DNA of 64,000 nucleotides from CAIYUC01 sp963682005 (GCA_963682005.1 OY820914.1:4154001-4218000), one strand, 5' to 3'; counted from the stretch's first letter, positions 8,857-18,144 are shown. Translations and numbers: made by a program. The notes: generated by a model from the letters alone, not told the origin.

Positions 8857-9058
8857 TTTTACCGGATGAAAAGCAGTCTTGATTCATCACCCCCCCCTTT
8901 TCTAATTCACTAACAACCAGCATTATTCCGGATCACAATCAACCGGATGGCGACTATTTAATCATTATCTATATGTTATCCTTGCTCTGTAAAGAAAATT
9001 GTACTTTTACCCTGAATTTCCTGACGGCACTTCTGTAATATTGGTGTTATAGTTCAAC

Positions 9059-11854
9059 ATGAAAACCGAAAAACTTACGCGACAAGAGATTATCGACCTC
9101 CGCCTTAAAGAAGCAGGCTGGGATGTCAAGGATAAGTCGCAGGTGACCGAGGAGTTTGATATCGTTGTTGATCCGGCACTGGCGAAGGAAGCCCAAACAC
9201 CCTATTCCGGGCATCAGTTCAGCGATTATGTTTTGCTGGGCAGGGACGGGAAACCGGTTGCCGTTGTTGAAGCAAAGAAAACGTCTGTTGATGCGGCCAT
9301 CGGAAGGGAACAAGCCAAGCAATATTGCTTTAATATTCAGTCAGCCGATGGTTTGGAACTCCCATTCTGTTTGTATACGAACGGCCATGATATCTATTTC
9401 TGGGATCTGAACAATTACCCTCCAAAAAAGGTTTACGGGTTCCCGACCAGGGATGACCTGGAACGGTATTCCTATATTCGCAAAGCAAGAAAAGCGCTGG
9501 CAGGAGAACTCATCAACACAAAAATTGCCGGAAGGAATTACCAGATCAGCGCCATCCGGTCAGTCATGGAAGCGGTCGAAAAACGCAGGCGCAAATTCCT
9601 GTTGGTGATGGCTACAGGCACCGGCAAGACCCGGACCTGCATCGCATTGGTCGACGCTTTGATGAGGGCCGGCTGGGCTGAGCGTATTTTGTTCCTTGTC
9701 GACCGCATTGCCCTGCGTGACCAGACACTCGATGCTTTCAAGGAGCATCTGCCCAATGAACCCCGCTGGCCAAGACAAGGGGAAAAGGAAATTGCCACCG
9801 ACAGGCGAATCTATGTTGCCACCTACCCCACCATGCTGAATGTAATCCGCAACGAGGAAAAGTCACTGAGCCCTCATTTTTTCGACCTCATCGTGGTGGA
9901 TGAAAGCCACCGGAGCATTTACAACACCTACCAGGAAATCCTTGATTATTTCAACACGATTACTCTCGGATTAACAGCCACCCCGACCGATGTGATCGAC
10001 CACAACACATTTCAATTATTCGAATGCGAAGATGGCGTTCCGACTTTTGCCTATTCTTACGATGAAGCGGTAAATCATGTTCCACCCTTCCTCTGCAATT
10101 TCCAGGTTATGAAGATCAAAACCCGGTTCCAGGACGAAGGGATAAACAAGCGGACCATTTCGCTGGAAGATCAGCAGAAACTGATCCTGGAAGGGAAAGA
10201 GATCGAAGAGATCAATTACGAAGGAACCGAGATTGAAAAAAAAGTGATCAACCGGGGCACAAATGCGTTGATCGTCCGTGAATTCATGGAAGAATCCATC
10301 AAGGATGCGAACGGCGTCCTGCCGGGAAAGTCGATCTTCTTTTGCATCAGCAAGGCGCATGCACGCCGGGTTGAGGAGATCTTTGATTCGCTTTACCCTG
10401 AATACAAAGGCGAACTGGCCAAGGTGCTGGTCAGTGAAGACCCCAGGGTTTACGGTAAAGGCGGACTGCTCGACCAGTTTGTTCACAACGACATGCCACG
10501 GATTGCCATCAGCGTGGATATGCTTGATACCGGGATCGATGTCAGGGAGTTGGTGAATCTGGTCTTTGCAAAACCGGTATACAGCTATACCAAGTTCTGG
10601 CAGATGATCGGCCGCGGAACCCGCCTGCTTGAAACAGAAAAGATCAAACCCTGGTGCACCGTTAAGGATAATTTCCTTGTTCTCGACTGCTGGGACAACT
10701 TTGAATATTTCAAACTGAACCCCCGGGGGAAAGAATTAAAACCCCAGATCCCACTGCCCGTAAGGTTGTTTGGCATTCGCCTCGAGAAGATCGGAGAAGC
10801 CCGGACCCGAAACAGGACTGATATTGCTGAAAAGGAAATTCAAAACATTAAAAAGCAGGTTGAAGGCCTCCCCTCCAACTCCGTGGTGATCATGGAAGCC
10901 AGGTATGATCTGCAGCGACTGGAGGATGAAAATTTCTGGAATAATCTTACCACCGATAAAATAGAATTCCTGGATGCTGTTGTAAAACCATTGCTCCGCA
11001 CTGTTTCCGGCCTTGATTTCAAGGCGATGAAATTCGAGAAAGACATTGTAGAAGTCTCTCTTGCGCACCTGGCTGAAGAAAAAGATAAGTTTGAAACACT
11101 GAAGGAAAGCATCATCGAGGTAATCGGCGAGTTACCGCTCAGCGTGAACATCGTGGCCAGTGAAAAAGAGCTCATTCAACAGGCCCAGGGCAATCAATTC
11201 TGGGTCACCATCACGGAAGAAAAGTTCGATGAACTGATCCGGAAGCTCTCTCCCCTGATGAAATTCCGCGAATCGGTCATTCCGCTGGCTCCGGCAAAAT
11301 TCAATCTGAAAGACATCGTGGTTGAAAAAGAATTCGTTGAATTTGGTCCGCAACACGAAGCCCTGAGCGTGGCCAGGTACCGCGAACTGGTGGAAAAGAA
11401 GATAAATGAGCTGGTCTCGAACAGCTCCATCCTTCAGAAACTGAAACAGGGTATGGCCATCTCGGAATCCGAGGCTGAACAACTCGCCGAAGAACTGCAC
11501 AACGAACACCCCCACATTACGGTGGACCTGCTCCGGAAGGTATACCATCACCGGAAAGCGGAACTGGTTCAGTTCATCAAACACATTCTTGGAATCGAGC
11601 AACTGGAAACCTTTGATGAAACGGTGACCAGGGCGTTTGACGATTTCATCGCCAGGCACAGTTGTCTGACAAGCAGGCAACTGCAATTTCTCGACCTGCT
11701 GAAAAAATTTGTCCTGGAAAAGGGAGATGTGAGCAAACGTAACCTGATCGAGTCACCGTTCACCATGATCCATCCTGAAGGCATCCGGGGTATTTTCAAC
11801 CAGAAAGAGATTGACGAAATTTTAACGCTGACACACCAAGTACTCGCTGCATAA
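9059..11854 (+). CDS. hsdR: Type I restriction enzyme, R subunit
   Basis: A 931-residue EcoEI-like restriction subunit: a nuclease and DNA-translocating motor that cuts DNA unmethylated at its target when joined to HsdM and HsdS. In order: a PD-(D/E)XK nuclease (Asp56, then EAKK at 71-74), SF2 helicase motif I MATGTGKT (184-191), motif II DESH (281-284), motif III TATP (306-309), motif VI RGTR in IGRGTRLL, and the EcoEI-type C-terminal helical domain that docks on the methylase. No frameshift. Its TAA overlaps the hsdM ATG by 1 bp (TAATG), so hsdR-hsdM is one translationally coupled operon. Base composition is more GC-rich than the surrounding spacers. Confidence 0.95.
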   Translation: MKTEKLTRQEIIDLRLKEAGWDVKDKSQVTEEFDIVVDPALAKEAQTPYSGHQFSDYVLLGRDGKPVAVVEAKKTSVDAAIGREQAKQYCFNIQSADGLELPFCLYTNGHDIYFWDLNNYPPKKVYGFPTRDDLERYSYIRKARKALAGELINTKIAGRNYQISAIRSVMEAVEKRRRKFLLVMATGTGKTRTCIALVDALMRAGWAERILFLVDRIALRDQTLDAFKEHLPNEPRWPRQGEKEIATDRRIYVATYPTMLNVIRNEEKSLSPHFFDLIVVDESHRSIYNTYQEILDYFNTITLGLTATPTDVIDHNTFQLFECEDGVPTFAYSYDEAVNHVPPFLCNFQVMKIKTRFQDEGINKRTISLEDQQKLILEGKEIEEINYEGTEIEKKVINRGTNALIVREFMEESIKDANGVLPGKSIFFCISKAHARRVEEIFDSLYPEYKGELAKVLVSEDPRVYGKGGLLDQFVHNDMPRIAISVDMLDTGIDVRELVNLVFAKPVYSYTKFWQMIGRGTRLLETEKIKPWCTVKDNFLVLDCWDNFEYFKLNPRGKELKPQIPLPVRLFGIRLEKIGEARTRNRTDIAEKEIQNIKKQVEGLPSNSVVIMEARYDLQRLEDENFWNNLTTDKIEFLDAVVKPLLRTVSGLDFKAMKFEKDIVEVSLAHLAEEKDKFETLKESIIEVIGELPLSVNIVASEKELIQQAQGNQFWVTITEEKFDELIRKLSPLMKFRESVIPLAPAKFNLKDIVVEKEFVEFGPQHEALSVARYRELVEKKINELVSNSSILQKLKQGMAISESEAEQLAEELHNEHPHITVDLLRKVYHHRKAELVQFIKHILGIEQLETFDETVTRAFDDFIARHSCLTSRQLQFLDLLKKFVLEKGDVSKRNLIESPFTMIHPEGIRGIFNQKEIDEILTLTHQVLAA

Positions 11855-13434
11855 TGTTACAAAACAACTCCTCACTCAAATCACTGATCGATAAACTCTG
11901 GCAGAACTTCTGGGAAGGTGGCATTGCCAACCCGCTGACGGCGATCGAGCAGATCACCTACCTCCTGTTCATGAAACGGCTTGACGACCTTGAAACCAAG
12001 CGCGAGAAGGATGCCGAATTTACCGGTGAAAAATACAATTCCCGCTTTAAAGGAAAATTCAGCATACCCGGCAGCAGCGACACCATCGATAAGCAGGAAT
12101 TGCGCTGGAGCGTTTTCAGGCACAAGCCGGCCGACGAAATGCTGCTGCATGTTCAGATGAAGGTATTCCCATTTTTGAAAGACCTGAACGGAGAAACGTC
12201 GCCATTCACCAAACACATGGCCAACGCCGTTTTCATCATGCCCAAGGCCAGTCTGCTGGTATCTGCCATCCATATCGTGGAAGATATTTTCAGGGAAATT
12301 GAAAAAGACGCAACAGAAGGCGGGCATGCTTTCCAGGACATACAGGGCGATGTGTACGAAATGCTGCTGAGCGAAATCGCCACGGCCGGGAAGAACGGTC
12401 AGTTCAGAACACCGCGCCATATCATCAAGCTCATGGCCGAACTGGTGGCGCCCCAATTGGGACAGCGCATTGCCGACCCGGCCTGCGGAACAGGAGGCTT
12501 TTTACTGGGCTCCTACCAGTACATTTTAACCGACCTGGTCCGGAAAAAAGACCCTGCCAAACTGAGCCGGGACGAAGATGGCTTTGAGCGTGCCGCCATC
12601 AGCGCCGTTCTCACACAGCAATTGAAAGGCATTCTCGACCAGAGTTTCTCAGGGTATGATATTGACACCACGATGGTCCGGCTTGGTTTGATGAACCTGA
12701 TGATGCACGGGATCGATGAACCCAGGATCGATTACAAGGACACACTCAGCAAATCCTACAACGAGGACAGCCGGTTCGACATCATCATGGCCAATCCTCC
12801 TTTTACCGGCAACATCGACAAGGGCGATATCAACGAAGGACTGAAACTTCCGACCACCAAGACCGAATTGCTTTTCGTGGAGCGCATTTTCAACATGCTA
12901 AAAATGGGCGGAACGGCCGCTGTGATTGTTCCTTCGGGCGTTATACAGAATTCCGGTAAAGCCTTTGAAGCCGCACGGAAACTCATCATTGAAAAGGCTG
13001 AACTGAAAGCCGTGATAGCCATTCCCAGCGGTGTGTTTAAGCCCTATGCCGGGGTGAGTACGGCGATTTTACTTTTCACCAAAGGCGGCGAAACCACCAG
13101 CGTCTGGTTTTATAACATGAAGGCGGATGGCTACTCATTGGATGACAAGCGGAATAAGATCGGGGATAGTGATCTGCCTGACATTGTGAAGTGCTTCAAA
13201 GCGAGAGATGCAAAAAAGGACACAGACCGGAAGCAGAAATCCTTCATGGTGCCGAAAAAGGAGATCGTTGAAAATGGATACGATCTGAATCTGAGCACTT
13301 ACAAAGAGGAGGTTTACGAGGAGGTTGTTTATGAGAAGCCGGAGGTTATCCTAAAAAAACTGGAGAACCTCGAGGAAAGTATAACGACCAGCTTGAAGGA
13401 TTTGGGTAAAATGAACTTTAATTCACCACAATAG
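11854..13434 (+). CDS. hsdM: Type I restriction-modification DNA adenine methyltransferase
   Basis: A 526-residue HsdM. The N-terminal helical domain (about residues 5-150) is followed by the N6-adenine methyltransferase core with motif I DPACGTGG (208-215, S-adenosylmethionine site) and motif IV NPPF (314-317, catalytic). The C-terminal coiled helix (VILKKLENLEESITTSLKDL) is the segment that packs on HsdS. It starts inside the hsdR stop. The last residues (MNFNSPQ) lie at the edge of a palindromic sequence, and hsdS starts 125 bp later rather than overlapping as is common, which suggests the 3' end was altered. Confidence 0.95.
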   Translation: MLQNNSSLKSLIDKLWQNFWEGGIANPLTAIEQITYLLFMKRLDDLETKREKDAEFTGEKYNSRFKGKFSIPGSSDTIDKQELRWSVFRHKPADEMLLHVQMKVFPFLKDLNGETSPFTKHMANAVFIMPKASLLVSAIHIVEDIFREIEKDATEGGHAFQDIQGDVYEMLLSEIATAGKNGQFRTPRHIIKLMAELVAPQLGQRIADPACGTGGFLLGSYQYILTDLVRKKDPAKLSRDEDGFERAAISAVLTQQLKGILDQSFSGYDIDTTMVRLGLMNLMMHGIDEPRIDYKDTLSKSYNEDSRFDIIMANPPFTGNIDKGDINEGLKLPTTKTELLFVERIFNMLKMGGTAAVIVPSGVIQNSGKAFEAARKLIIEKAELKAVIAIPSGVFKPYAGVSTAILLFTKGGETTSVWFYNMKADGYSLDDKRNKIGDSDLPDIVKCFKARDAKKDTDRKQKSFMVPKKEIVENGYDLNLSTYKEEVYEEVVYEKPEVILKKLENLEESITTSLKDLGKMNFNSPQ

Positions 13435-13559
13435 TCACATAGGGCACATTAGTATATATCATAATGAAATTCTATTGTGCACTATTGTGCCTATGTGGTA
13501 AAAAACATTGATTTAAAAACTGTTCAAACAGGGTTGGCTGATTTAGAGGAATTAGGAAA
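13435..13559 (+). other. hsdM-hsdS spacer with imperfect palindrome and possible HsdM tail remnant
   Basis: An imperfect inverted repeat (CACATAGGGCACATTAG at 13436-13452 against the complement of the 13482-13498 arm) is followed by an open frame ending KTVQTGLADLEELGK. That frame stops in ATGA overlapping the hsdS start, the usual hsdM/hsdS junction, and it resembles the HsdM C-terminal helix. I read it as a possible insertion or partial duplication at the hsdM 3' end; short length makes this tentative. Confidence 0.4.
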
Positions 13560-14705
13560 ATGAATTGGAAAAAAGTAAGACTTATTGATATTTCCAAGCC
13601 TAAGCAATGGAAAAACCTGCCTATTTCTGAATTGACAAAAGAAGGGTTTCCTGTTTATGGGGCGAATGGTATAATTGGCAGATATAAAGAATACAATCAT
13701 GAATTCCCAACCTTGGCAATCACATGTCGAGGTGCGACTTGTGGAACAATAAACATTACTGAACCGAAATCTTATATAACATCAAATGCAATGGTGTTGG
13801 ATGATATAAGTCAGAATGTTGACCAAAAGTTCTTGTATTTCGCATTAAATAAAAGAGGTTTTAAGGATATTATCACTGGTGCCGCTCAGCCTCAGATCAC
13901 AAGGGAAGGGTTGAGCAAAATAATTCTAGATATACCTGAAAGAAAAGGAGACCAAATTCACATTGCCAACCTCTTAACCCAGGCCGAAACCCTCATCTCC
14001 CAGCGCAAAGAAAGCATTGCCCTGCTGGATGAATATTTGAAAAGCATGTTTTTGGAGATGTTTGGGGATCCAATGAGTAATGAACACGGGGTTAATAAAT
14101 TACGTTTTGGTGAGTTCATAAAAGAGATTATTGCAGGTTCGAGCTATGGCGGTGAACAAAAGGAATCTTTGAAAGATGATGAAATGGGTGTTTTAAAAGT
14201 CAGCGCTGTAACTTGGGGTGTATTCAATGCAAAGGAATTTAAAGTTGTAAATAAAAAAGACATTCGAAGAGAAATAGCACATCCCCGTAAAGGTGATTTA
14301 TTATTTAGCAGGGCGAATACAAAAGAGTTAGTTGGAGCAACTTGTATTGTTGATAATGATTACCCACGGTTATTCTTACCTGATAAACTTTGGAATTTAG
14401 TGCTAGATGAAAAGAAAATAAACAAGGTTTTTGTTCATTATCTTTTTAAGAATGAATCATTCAAAAATGTCCTAACAAGGGAAGCCAGTGGGACAAGTGG
14501 ATCAATGCTAAATATCTCTATGGTGAAGCTGAGAAATGTAAAAATCCCGGTAGCACCAATCAGCCTGCAAATAAGTTTTGCCCAAATCGTCGAAAAAACC
14601 GAATCCCTCAAAGCCCAATATCAGCAAAGCTTGCAGGAGCTGGAGAATTTGTATGGGAGTTTGAGTCAGCGGGCGTTTAGGGGGGAGCTGAAACAGAACA
14701 ATTGA
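13560..14705 (+). CDS. hsdS: Type I restriction-modification specificity subunit
   Basis: A 381-residue HsdS that sets the recognition sequence of the complex. Two target-recognition domains are visible: TRD1 about 1-140 (PVYGANGIIG, TCRGATCGTI, QPQITREGL) and TRD2 about 180-335 (GDLLFSRANT, LFLPDKLW, TSGSMLNIS). Each is followed by a conserved spacer helix: TQAETLISQRKESIALLDEYL and EKTESLKAQYQQSLQELENLY. The DNA of the two TRDs is AT-rich, while the two helix-coding stretches (near 13975-14045 and 14580-14690) are GC-richer and match hsdM/hsdR usage, as expected if TRDs were exchanged by recombination at the conserved helices. Confidence 0.93.
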   Translation: MNWKKVRLIDISKPKQWKNLPISELTKEGFPVYGANGIIGRYKEYNHEFPTLAITCRGATCGTINITEPKSYITSNAMVLDDISQNVDQKFLYFALNKRGFKDIITGAAQPQITREGLSKIILDIPERKGDQIHIANLLTQAETLISQRKESIALLDEYLKSMFLEMFGDPMSNEHGVNKLRFGEFIKEIIAGSSYGGEQKESLKDDEMGVLKVSAVTWGVFNAKEFKVVNKKDIRREIAHPRKGDLLFSRANTKELVGATCIVDNDYPRLFLPDKLWNLVLDEKKINKVFVHYLFKNESFKNVLTREASGTSGSMLNISMVKLRNVKIPVAPISLQISFAQIVEKTESLKAQYQQSLQELENLYGSLSQRAFRGELKQNN

Positions 14706-14865
14706 ATATTGATCAACGAGTTTTGAAGTTCGAACTATTGCCTGTTGCCTGTTGCCTGTTGCCTGAATATCGAATATTGATCAACGAACTTTGAATTTCG
14801 AACTATTGCCTGTTGCCTGTTGCCTGAATATCGAATATTGATCAACAATCTTTGAAATCAGAGGG
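14704..14865. repeat. Three-copy compound repeat built from heptamers
   Basis: Copies start at 14704, 14772 and 14833. Each has GAATATT, GATCAAC, GA(A/G)(C/T)TTT, GAA(T/G)TTC and GAACTAT heptamers followed by TTGCCTG arrays of four (14738-14765) and three units (14806-14826). Copy spacing is 68 and 61 bp, differing by one 7-bp unit. Confidence 0.8.
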
Positions 14866-14930
14866 AGTTTCAGAATTATTTTGATCTGGTTTGCGGCACA
14901 GAAGCCTGCTAAAAGGAGATGAATTACCCC

Positions 14931-15081
14931 GCGCTTTAGCGCGGGGGTGGGGTAATGCCGGGGTCATGCGGGCTTCAGCCCAAAACTGAGTGGCTGGTTT
15001 AACGCTCCATCCTTCGGTTTCGGGCTAAATCCCGGTGTTTATGACCTTTTCCAATACCCGGCCTCAAGGTCGGGGTAATTC
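14931..15081. repeat. Composite palindromic element
   Basis: Ends are a perfect 10-bp inverted repeat (GAATTACCCC at 14931, GGGGTAATTC at 15072). Inside are further hairpins: ACCCCGCGC-TTTA-GCGCGGGGT, GGGCTTCAGCCC, and a CCGGCCTCAAGGTCGG-type arm next to the right end. No coding capacity. It resembles a non-autonomous REP/MITE-like unit. Confidence 0.6.
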
Positions 15082-15128
15082 AAAAGGCTATTTTTAAACT
15101 TAATAAACCTCTCTAAAACCTTGAGTAT

Positions 15129-15707
15129 ATGGAAAATTCAGTTGTAAAGTATAGCCTTAAATCCCGAAATGAGCCTAAAGGTAGTGATCCACATTGGGAT
15201 TACTGTTGTCAAAGACGAATTCCCTATGTCACGATTAGAAAAAGCGGAACAAAATATTGGAAGGTTGATTATAATGTACTTCCTGTAATTATGGGTAAAC
15301 GGTTTACTGTCATATCCTTTGCATATTCGGTTACTCCATTGTATGAGCTTTACTGCGCAGAACATAATTTTCCCTGCAAGAAGCTTCAACCTGGGATTGA
15401 TCGCCTTCCCCCCTACGAGGTTTATAAAGCAGATGCAGAGAATTTTGCTGAAAAATTGTTTGATCTGCTTAAATATCTAATGGTTAAGGATGAAGAATTG
15501 TTCAATGTCAATCCCTTTTATATCAACAATGATGGTTATAATTGCGAATGTTTTCACGTTGCAGGATATATGGAGGAGCTGGCACAAATGTCAGACATCG
15601 AACTAAACAAAGAGTATAAGGAAATGAAAAAAGAGAAGCCTTACTTGCTGCAAACTATGCAGTTAATCAAGAATGAAATGAATAAACGAAAGATTGTTAT
15701 TGGCTGA
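15129..15707 (+). CDS. Hypothetical protein, accessory
   Basis: A 192-residue soluble protein I do not recognise. It has no signal peptide or membrane helix. It contains five Cys residues in two areas (CCQRR near 26 and YNCECFHVAGY near 138) and aromatic-rich strands, with a charged helical C-terminus (ELNKEYKEMKKEKPYLLQTM, then a basic end). Low-GC codon use differs from the preceding hsdR and hsdM genes. It sits alone between a palindromic element and heptamer arrays on the same strand as the restriction operon. A defence-associated role is possible only by location; nothing in the sequence shows it. The long intact frame and its protein-like composition support a real gene. Confidence 0.6.
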   Translation: MENSVVKYSLKSRNEPKGSDPHWDYCCQRRIPYVTIRKSGTKYWKVDYNVLPVIMGKRFTVISFAYSVTPLYELYCAEHNFPCKKLQPGIDRLPPYEVYKADAENFAEKLFDLLKYLMVKDEELFNVNPFYINNDGYNCECFHVAGYMEELAQMSDIELNKEYKEMKKEKPYLLQTMQLIKNEMNKRKIVIG

Positions 15708-15729
15708 TTTTCAAAAAGGACTTATTTAA

Positions 15730-15794
15730 AGTCAAAAATCAAAAGTCAAAAGTCAAATATTTATTATCCAGCATCCAGCATCCAGCATCCAGCA
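15730..15794. repeat. Two heptamer arrays
   Basis: AGTCAAA-type x4 (15730-15757, one variant) and TCCAGCA x4 perfect (15767-15794), followed at 15801 by a CCCGCTTCACGGGATGATGG palindrome related to the REP-like copies. Confidence 0.85.
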
Positions 15795-15878
15795 TCTACT
15801 CCCGCTTCACGGGATGATGGCCTGGAGAAAAACAATAACCTGAAAAACTATTCATGTGCGGACTGTTTGAAAAACGTT

Positions 15879-17090
15879 CTATTCCTTAATTATTTTTCCA
15901 ACCTCAACAGATTGTCCATCCTGAAGCCTTATCAGATATAGACCCTTTGAAAGATCATGGACATCTATCTGCGAATGGATATCTGATAATGTCTTTACAA
16001 ACACCTTCTTCCCTTCAGCATTAAAGATCGATAATTGCGAAATTCCTTTCATGGATGATTGTTCGATCGTAAATGCATTTTGAACAGGGCATGGATAGGT
16101 TTTTAACGATCCCTGGCCCAAAGTGATTGTATTAATCCCCACTCCTCCCCCGTTTGTTGTTTTCAAAATTATTCCTTCCGGACCAACAATATACCCCGTG
16201 TTTTCATCAGTAAATACCACTTTTTGCAGGTACCCGGTGTTCGTGTATGCCCAATTCAGTCCGCCGTCCGTTGTTTTGAAAATACCATCACCAACAGCAT
16301 AACCGGTATTTTCGGACGTAAAATACACGCCAAACAAATAGGATGTTGTCCCTGAGTTGATATATGCCCAGGTGTTTCCGCCATCGGTCGTTTTAAATAT
16401 CACACCTGCTGATCCTATGGCATATCCGGTATTTGCAGTCGGAAAATACACACAATGAAGAGGTGCTGAATTACCCGTGAACTGTGTTGTCCAGGTCAAA
16501 CCGGCATCGGTTGTTTTTGCTACCAAACCCACATGAGTTCCTTCATTCGATTGTCCAACTGCATATCCTGTAACTGGACTTGTAAAATAAACAGATTCGA
16601 ACTGGGTTAACTGTCCTAAGGACTGGGTTGTCCATGTTGTTCCTCCATCGGTGGTTTTTAAAATGGTTCCCTGCATTCCGACTACATAACCCGTATATTG
16701 ATCCGTAAAATAAGCGCCATACAAATAGCCGGAGGATCCTGTGTAGACCGATACCCAGTTTGCCCCACCATCAATGGTTTTCAGAATTACATTTACCGCC
16801 CCTGCATTATCAGACCCAACCGCATACCCTGTTTCCGGAGAAGGAAAACAGACCGCATACAAGCAGTACGGCACCGTTGTCAGTGTGTTCCATGTTGATC
16901 CGCCATTTGTGGTTTTTAAGATAACCCCGGCTGATTGATTCATATCTGCGCCGACAACATAGCCGGTATTTGAATCCGTAAAAGTGACTGAATTTAAAAA
17001 TTGGTTGGTTCCCGAATTTTGGCTGATCCATTGTGCCATTGTTGCATCACCAACAAATATTGCAAACAAAAAAGATAAAAAAAGCTTCAT
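15879..17090 (-). CDS. Secreted Ycf48/BNR-repeat protein with T9SS sorting domain
   Basis: A 403-residue exported protein. An N-terminal signal peptide (MKLFLSFLFAIFVGDATMAQ) is followed by about seven repeats of a photosystem-II-assembly-factor-like/BNR propeller blade. Each repeat has a variable GYxVG turn and an ILKTTNGGxTW-type end. The last 75 residues (YPCPVQNAFTIEQSS to VGKIIKE) form a type A C-terminal sorting domain, which directs cargo through the type IX secretion system to the cell surface. Function beyond a surface or secreted propeller is unknown. It is monocistronic and faces the DUF2200 gene across a 381-bp divergent spacer. Confidence 0.88.
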   Translation of the reverse strand: MKLFLSFLFAIFVGDATMAQWISQNSGTNQFLNSVTFTDSNTGYVVGADMNQSAGVILKTTNGGSTWNTLTTVPYCLYAVCFPSPETGYAVGSDNAGAVNVILKTIDGGANWVSVYTGSSGYLYGAYFTDQYTGYVVGMQGTILKTTDGGTTWTTQSLGQLTQFESVYFTSPVTGYAVGQSNEGTHVGLVAKTTDAGLTWTTQFTGNSAPLHCVYFPTANTGYAIGSAGVIFKTTDGGNTWAYINSGTTSYLFGVYFTSENTGYAVGDGIFKTTDGGLNWAYTNTGYLQKVVFTDENTGYIVGPEGIILKTTNGGGVGINTITLGQGSLKTYPCPVQNAFTIEQSSMKGISQLSIFNAEGKKVFVKTLSDIHSQIDVHDLSKGLYLIRLQDGQSVEVGKIIKE

Positions 17091-17267
17091 TTCTTAATGG
17101 TTTTTTATGATTAATGGTGTCGGGGTAAAAGCATGGTATGCCTTTTCGATAATTTATCCGTAAATATATGAATTTTCTTTTACCGCTTTGTTCATGATGC
17201 TCACCGGGTCGTAAAATACCTTGAGAATCACCGCGCAAATCACTGAAAAATAATATTACGGAACTTG

Positions 17268-17297
17268 TTGAAAAAAATATTAAACCATCTAATTTTG
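17268..17297 (+). promoter_or_regulatory. Bacteroidetes-type promoter of the DUF2200 gene
   Basis: TTG at 17268-17270 (the -33 region), 19 bp, then TAATTTTG at 17290-17297, matching the -7 consensus TAnnTTTG. It lies about 175 bp before the DUF2200 start. Confidence 0.45.
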
Positions 17298-17471
17298 TAT
17301 AACATCTGGGAACCCTGGAAAAATGATCCTTCCTAAGAATATAGAAGAAGTATGGTCAAAACAAATCGGCACGAGGTAGTCAATATAGCCGGCATATCCA
17401 ATCATTCTGGCTTTCCCAGTGGACAAAGCATTATAAAGGCTGGAAAAGGACAATCAAAAAAACAAAATAGT

Positions 17472-17837
17472 ATGAAAACCACACCCGAACACAATGAGCG
17501 AATGGCAAAAACAGTTTTTGCCAGGGTCTATCCGTATTACATCAAAAAAGTTGAAAGTAAAGGCAGGACAATACAGGAACTGCACCAGGTAATAGAATGG
17601 CTGACCGGCTATGATGAAAAAAAATTGCAGGAGCTGATTGACGGGAAAGTGACTTATGAAACATTTTTTCAGCAGGCAAAATTGAACCCGAATGCTCACC
17701 TGATCACCGGAGTGATCTGTGGATACCGGGTTGAGGAAATTGAGAATCCTATTACGAGACAAGCAAGGTACATGGACAAGCTGATAGACGAATTGGCGAA
17801 GGGCAAAAAGATGGAGAAGATATTACGGGCTAGTTAG
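17472..17837 (+). CDS. DUF2200 family protein
   Basis: A 121-residue protein of family DUF2200, starting at the ATG at 17472 (MKTTPEHNERMAKTVFA). An upstream in-frame ATG at 17352 would add 40 residues with no family similarity. Conserved blocks are MAKTVFARVYPYYIKKVESKGR, here seen around residues 11-32, IEWLTGYDEKKLQ, ANLNPNA-type LNPNAHLITGVICGYRVEEI, and the end YMDKLIDELAKGKKMEKI. The family is widespread and uncharacterised. It is a soluble protein with no operon partner. Confidence 0.85.
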   Translation: MKTTPEHNERMAKTVFARVYPYYIKKVESKGRTIQELHQVIEWLTGYDEKKLQELIDGKVTYETFFQQAKLNPNAHLITGVICGYRVEEIENPITRQARYMDKLIDELAKGKKMEKILRAS

Positions 17838-17903
17838 ATTTACCCAAATATATCTCCTCCGGATACCGAAGAAAAAGATTTAAACCTGCATCGCTGGGCA
17901 TAA

Positions 17904-17936
17904 CAAAAGTCAAAAAGTCAAAAGTTCAAAGTCAAA
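17904..17936. repeat. AAAGTCA-type heptamer array
   Basis: Four near-tandem copies with one 8-bp and one variant unit; same family of unit as 15730-15757. Confidence 0.6.
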
Positions 17937-18010
17937 CAAACGACTCAGACCATTCCACACGCAGAATCCAAAAAACCAGCATGAACTCTGAATCATGAAC
18001 CGTGCTGCCG

Positions 18011-18144
18011 GGTTCCCGCTTTCGCGGGAATGACGATTCGCACTGTTTTATAGTGAGAGGGGATCAAAGGGCGGCTGCGCCGCCCTTTGATCCCCTCTCC
18101 TTTTTTTACAACATGGCCGCGTCATTCCCGCGAAAGCGGGAACC
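18011..18144. repeat. Nested perfect inverted repeats enclosing a 21-bp hairpin
   Basis: Outer arms: 18011-18035 and 18120-18144, a perfect 25-bp inverted repeat containing the REP-like TTCCCGCTTTCGCGGGAA core. Inner hairpin: 18055-18075 and 18079-18099, a perfect 21-bp stem with a 3-nt TGC loop, followed by CTTTTTTT, so it could end transcription from the left. Confidence 0.85.

Noticed and set aside
11132..11686. 184-codon minus-strand frame
   Set aside because: Antisense shadow of hsdR; long open antisense frames are expected from its GC-richer codon use.
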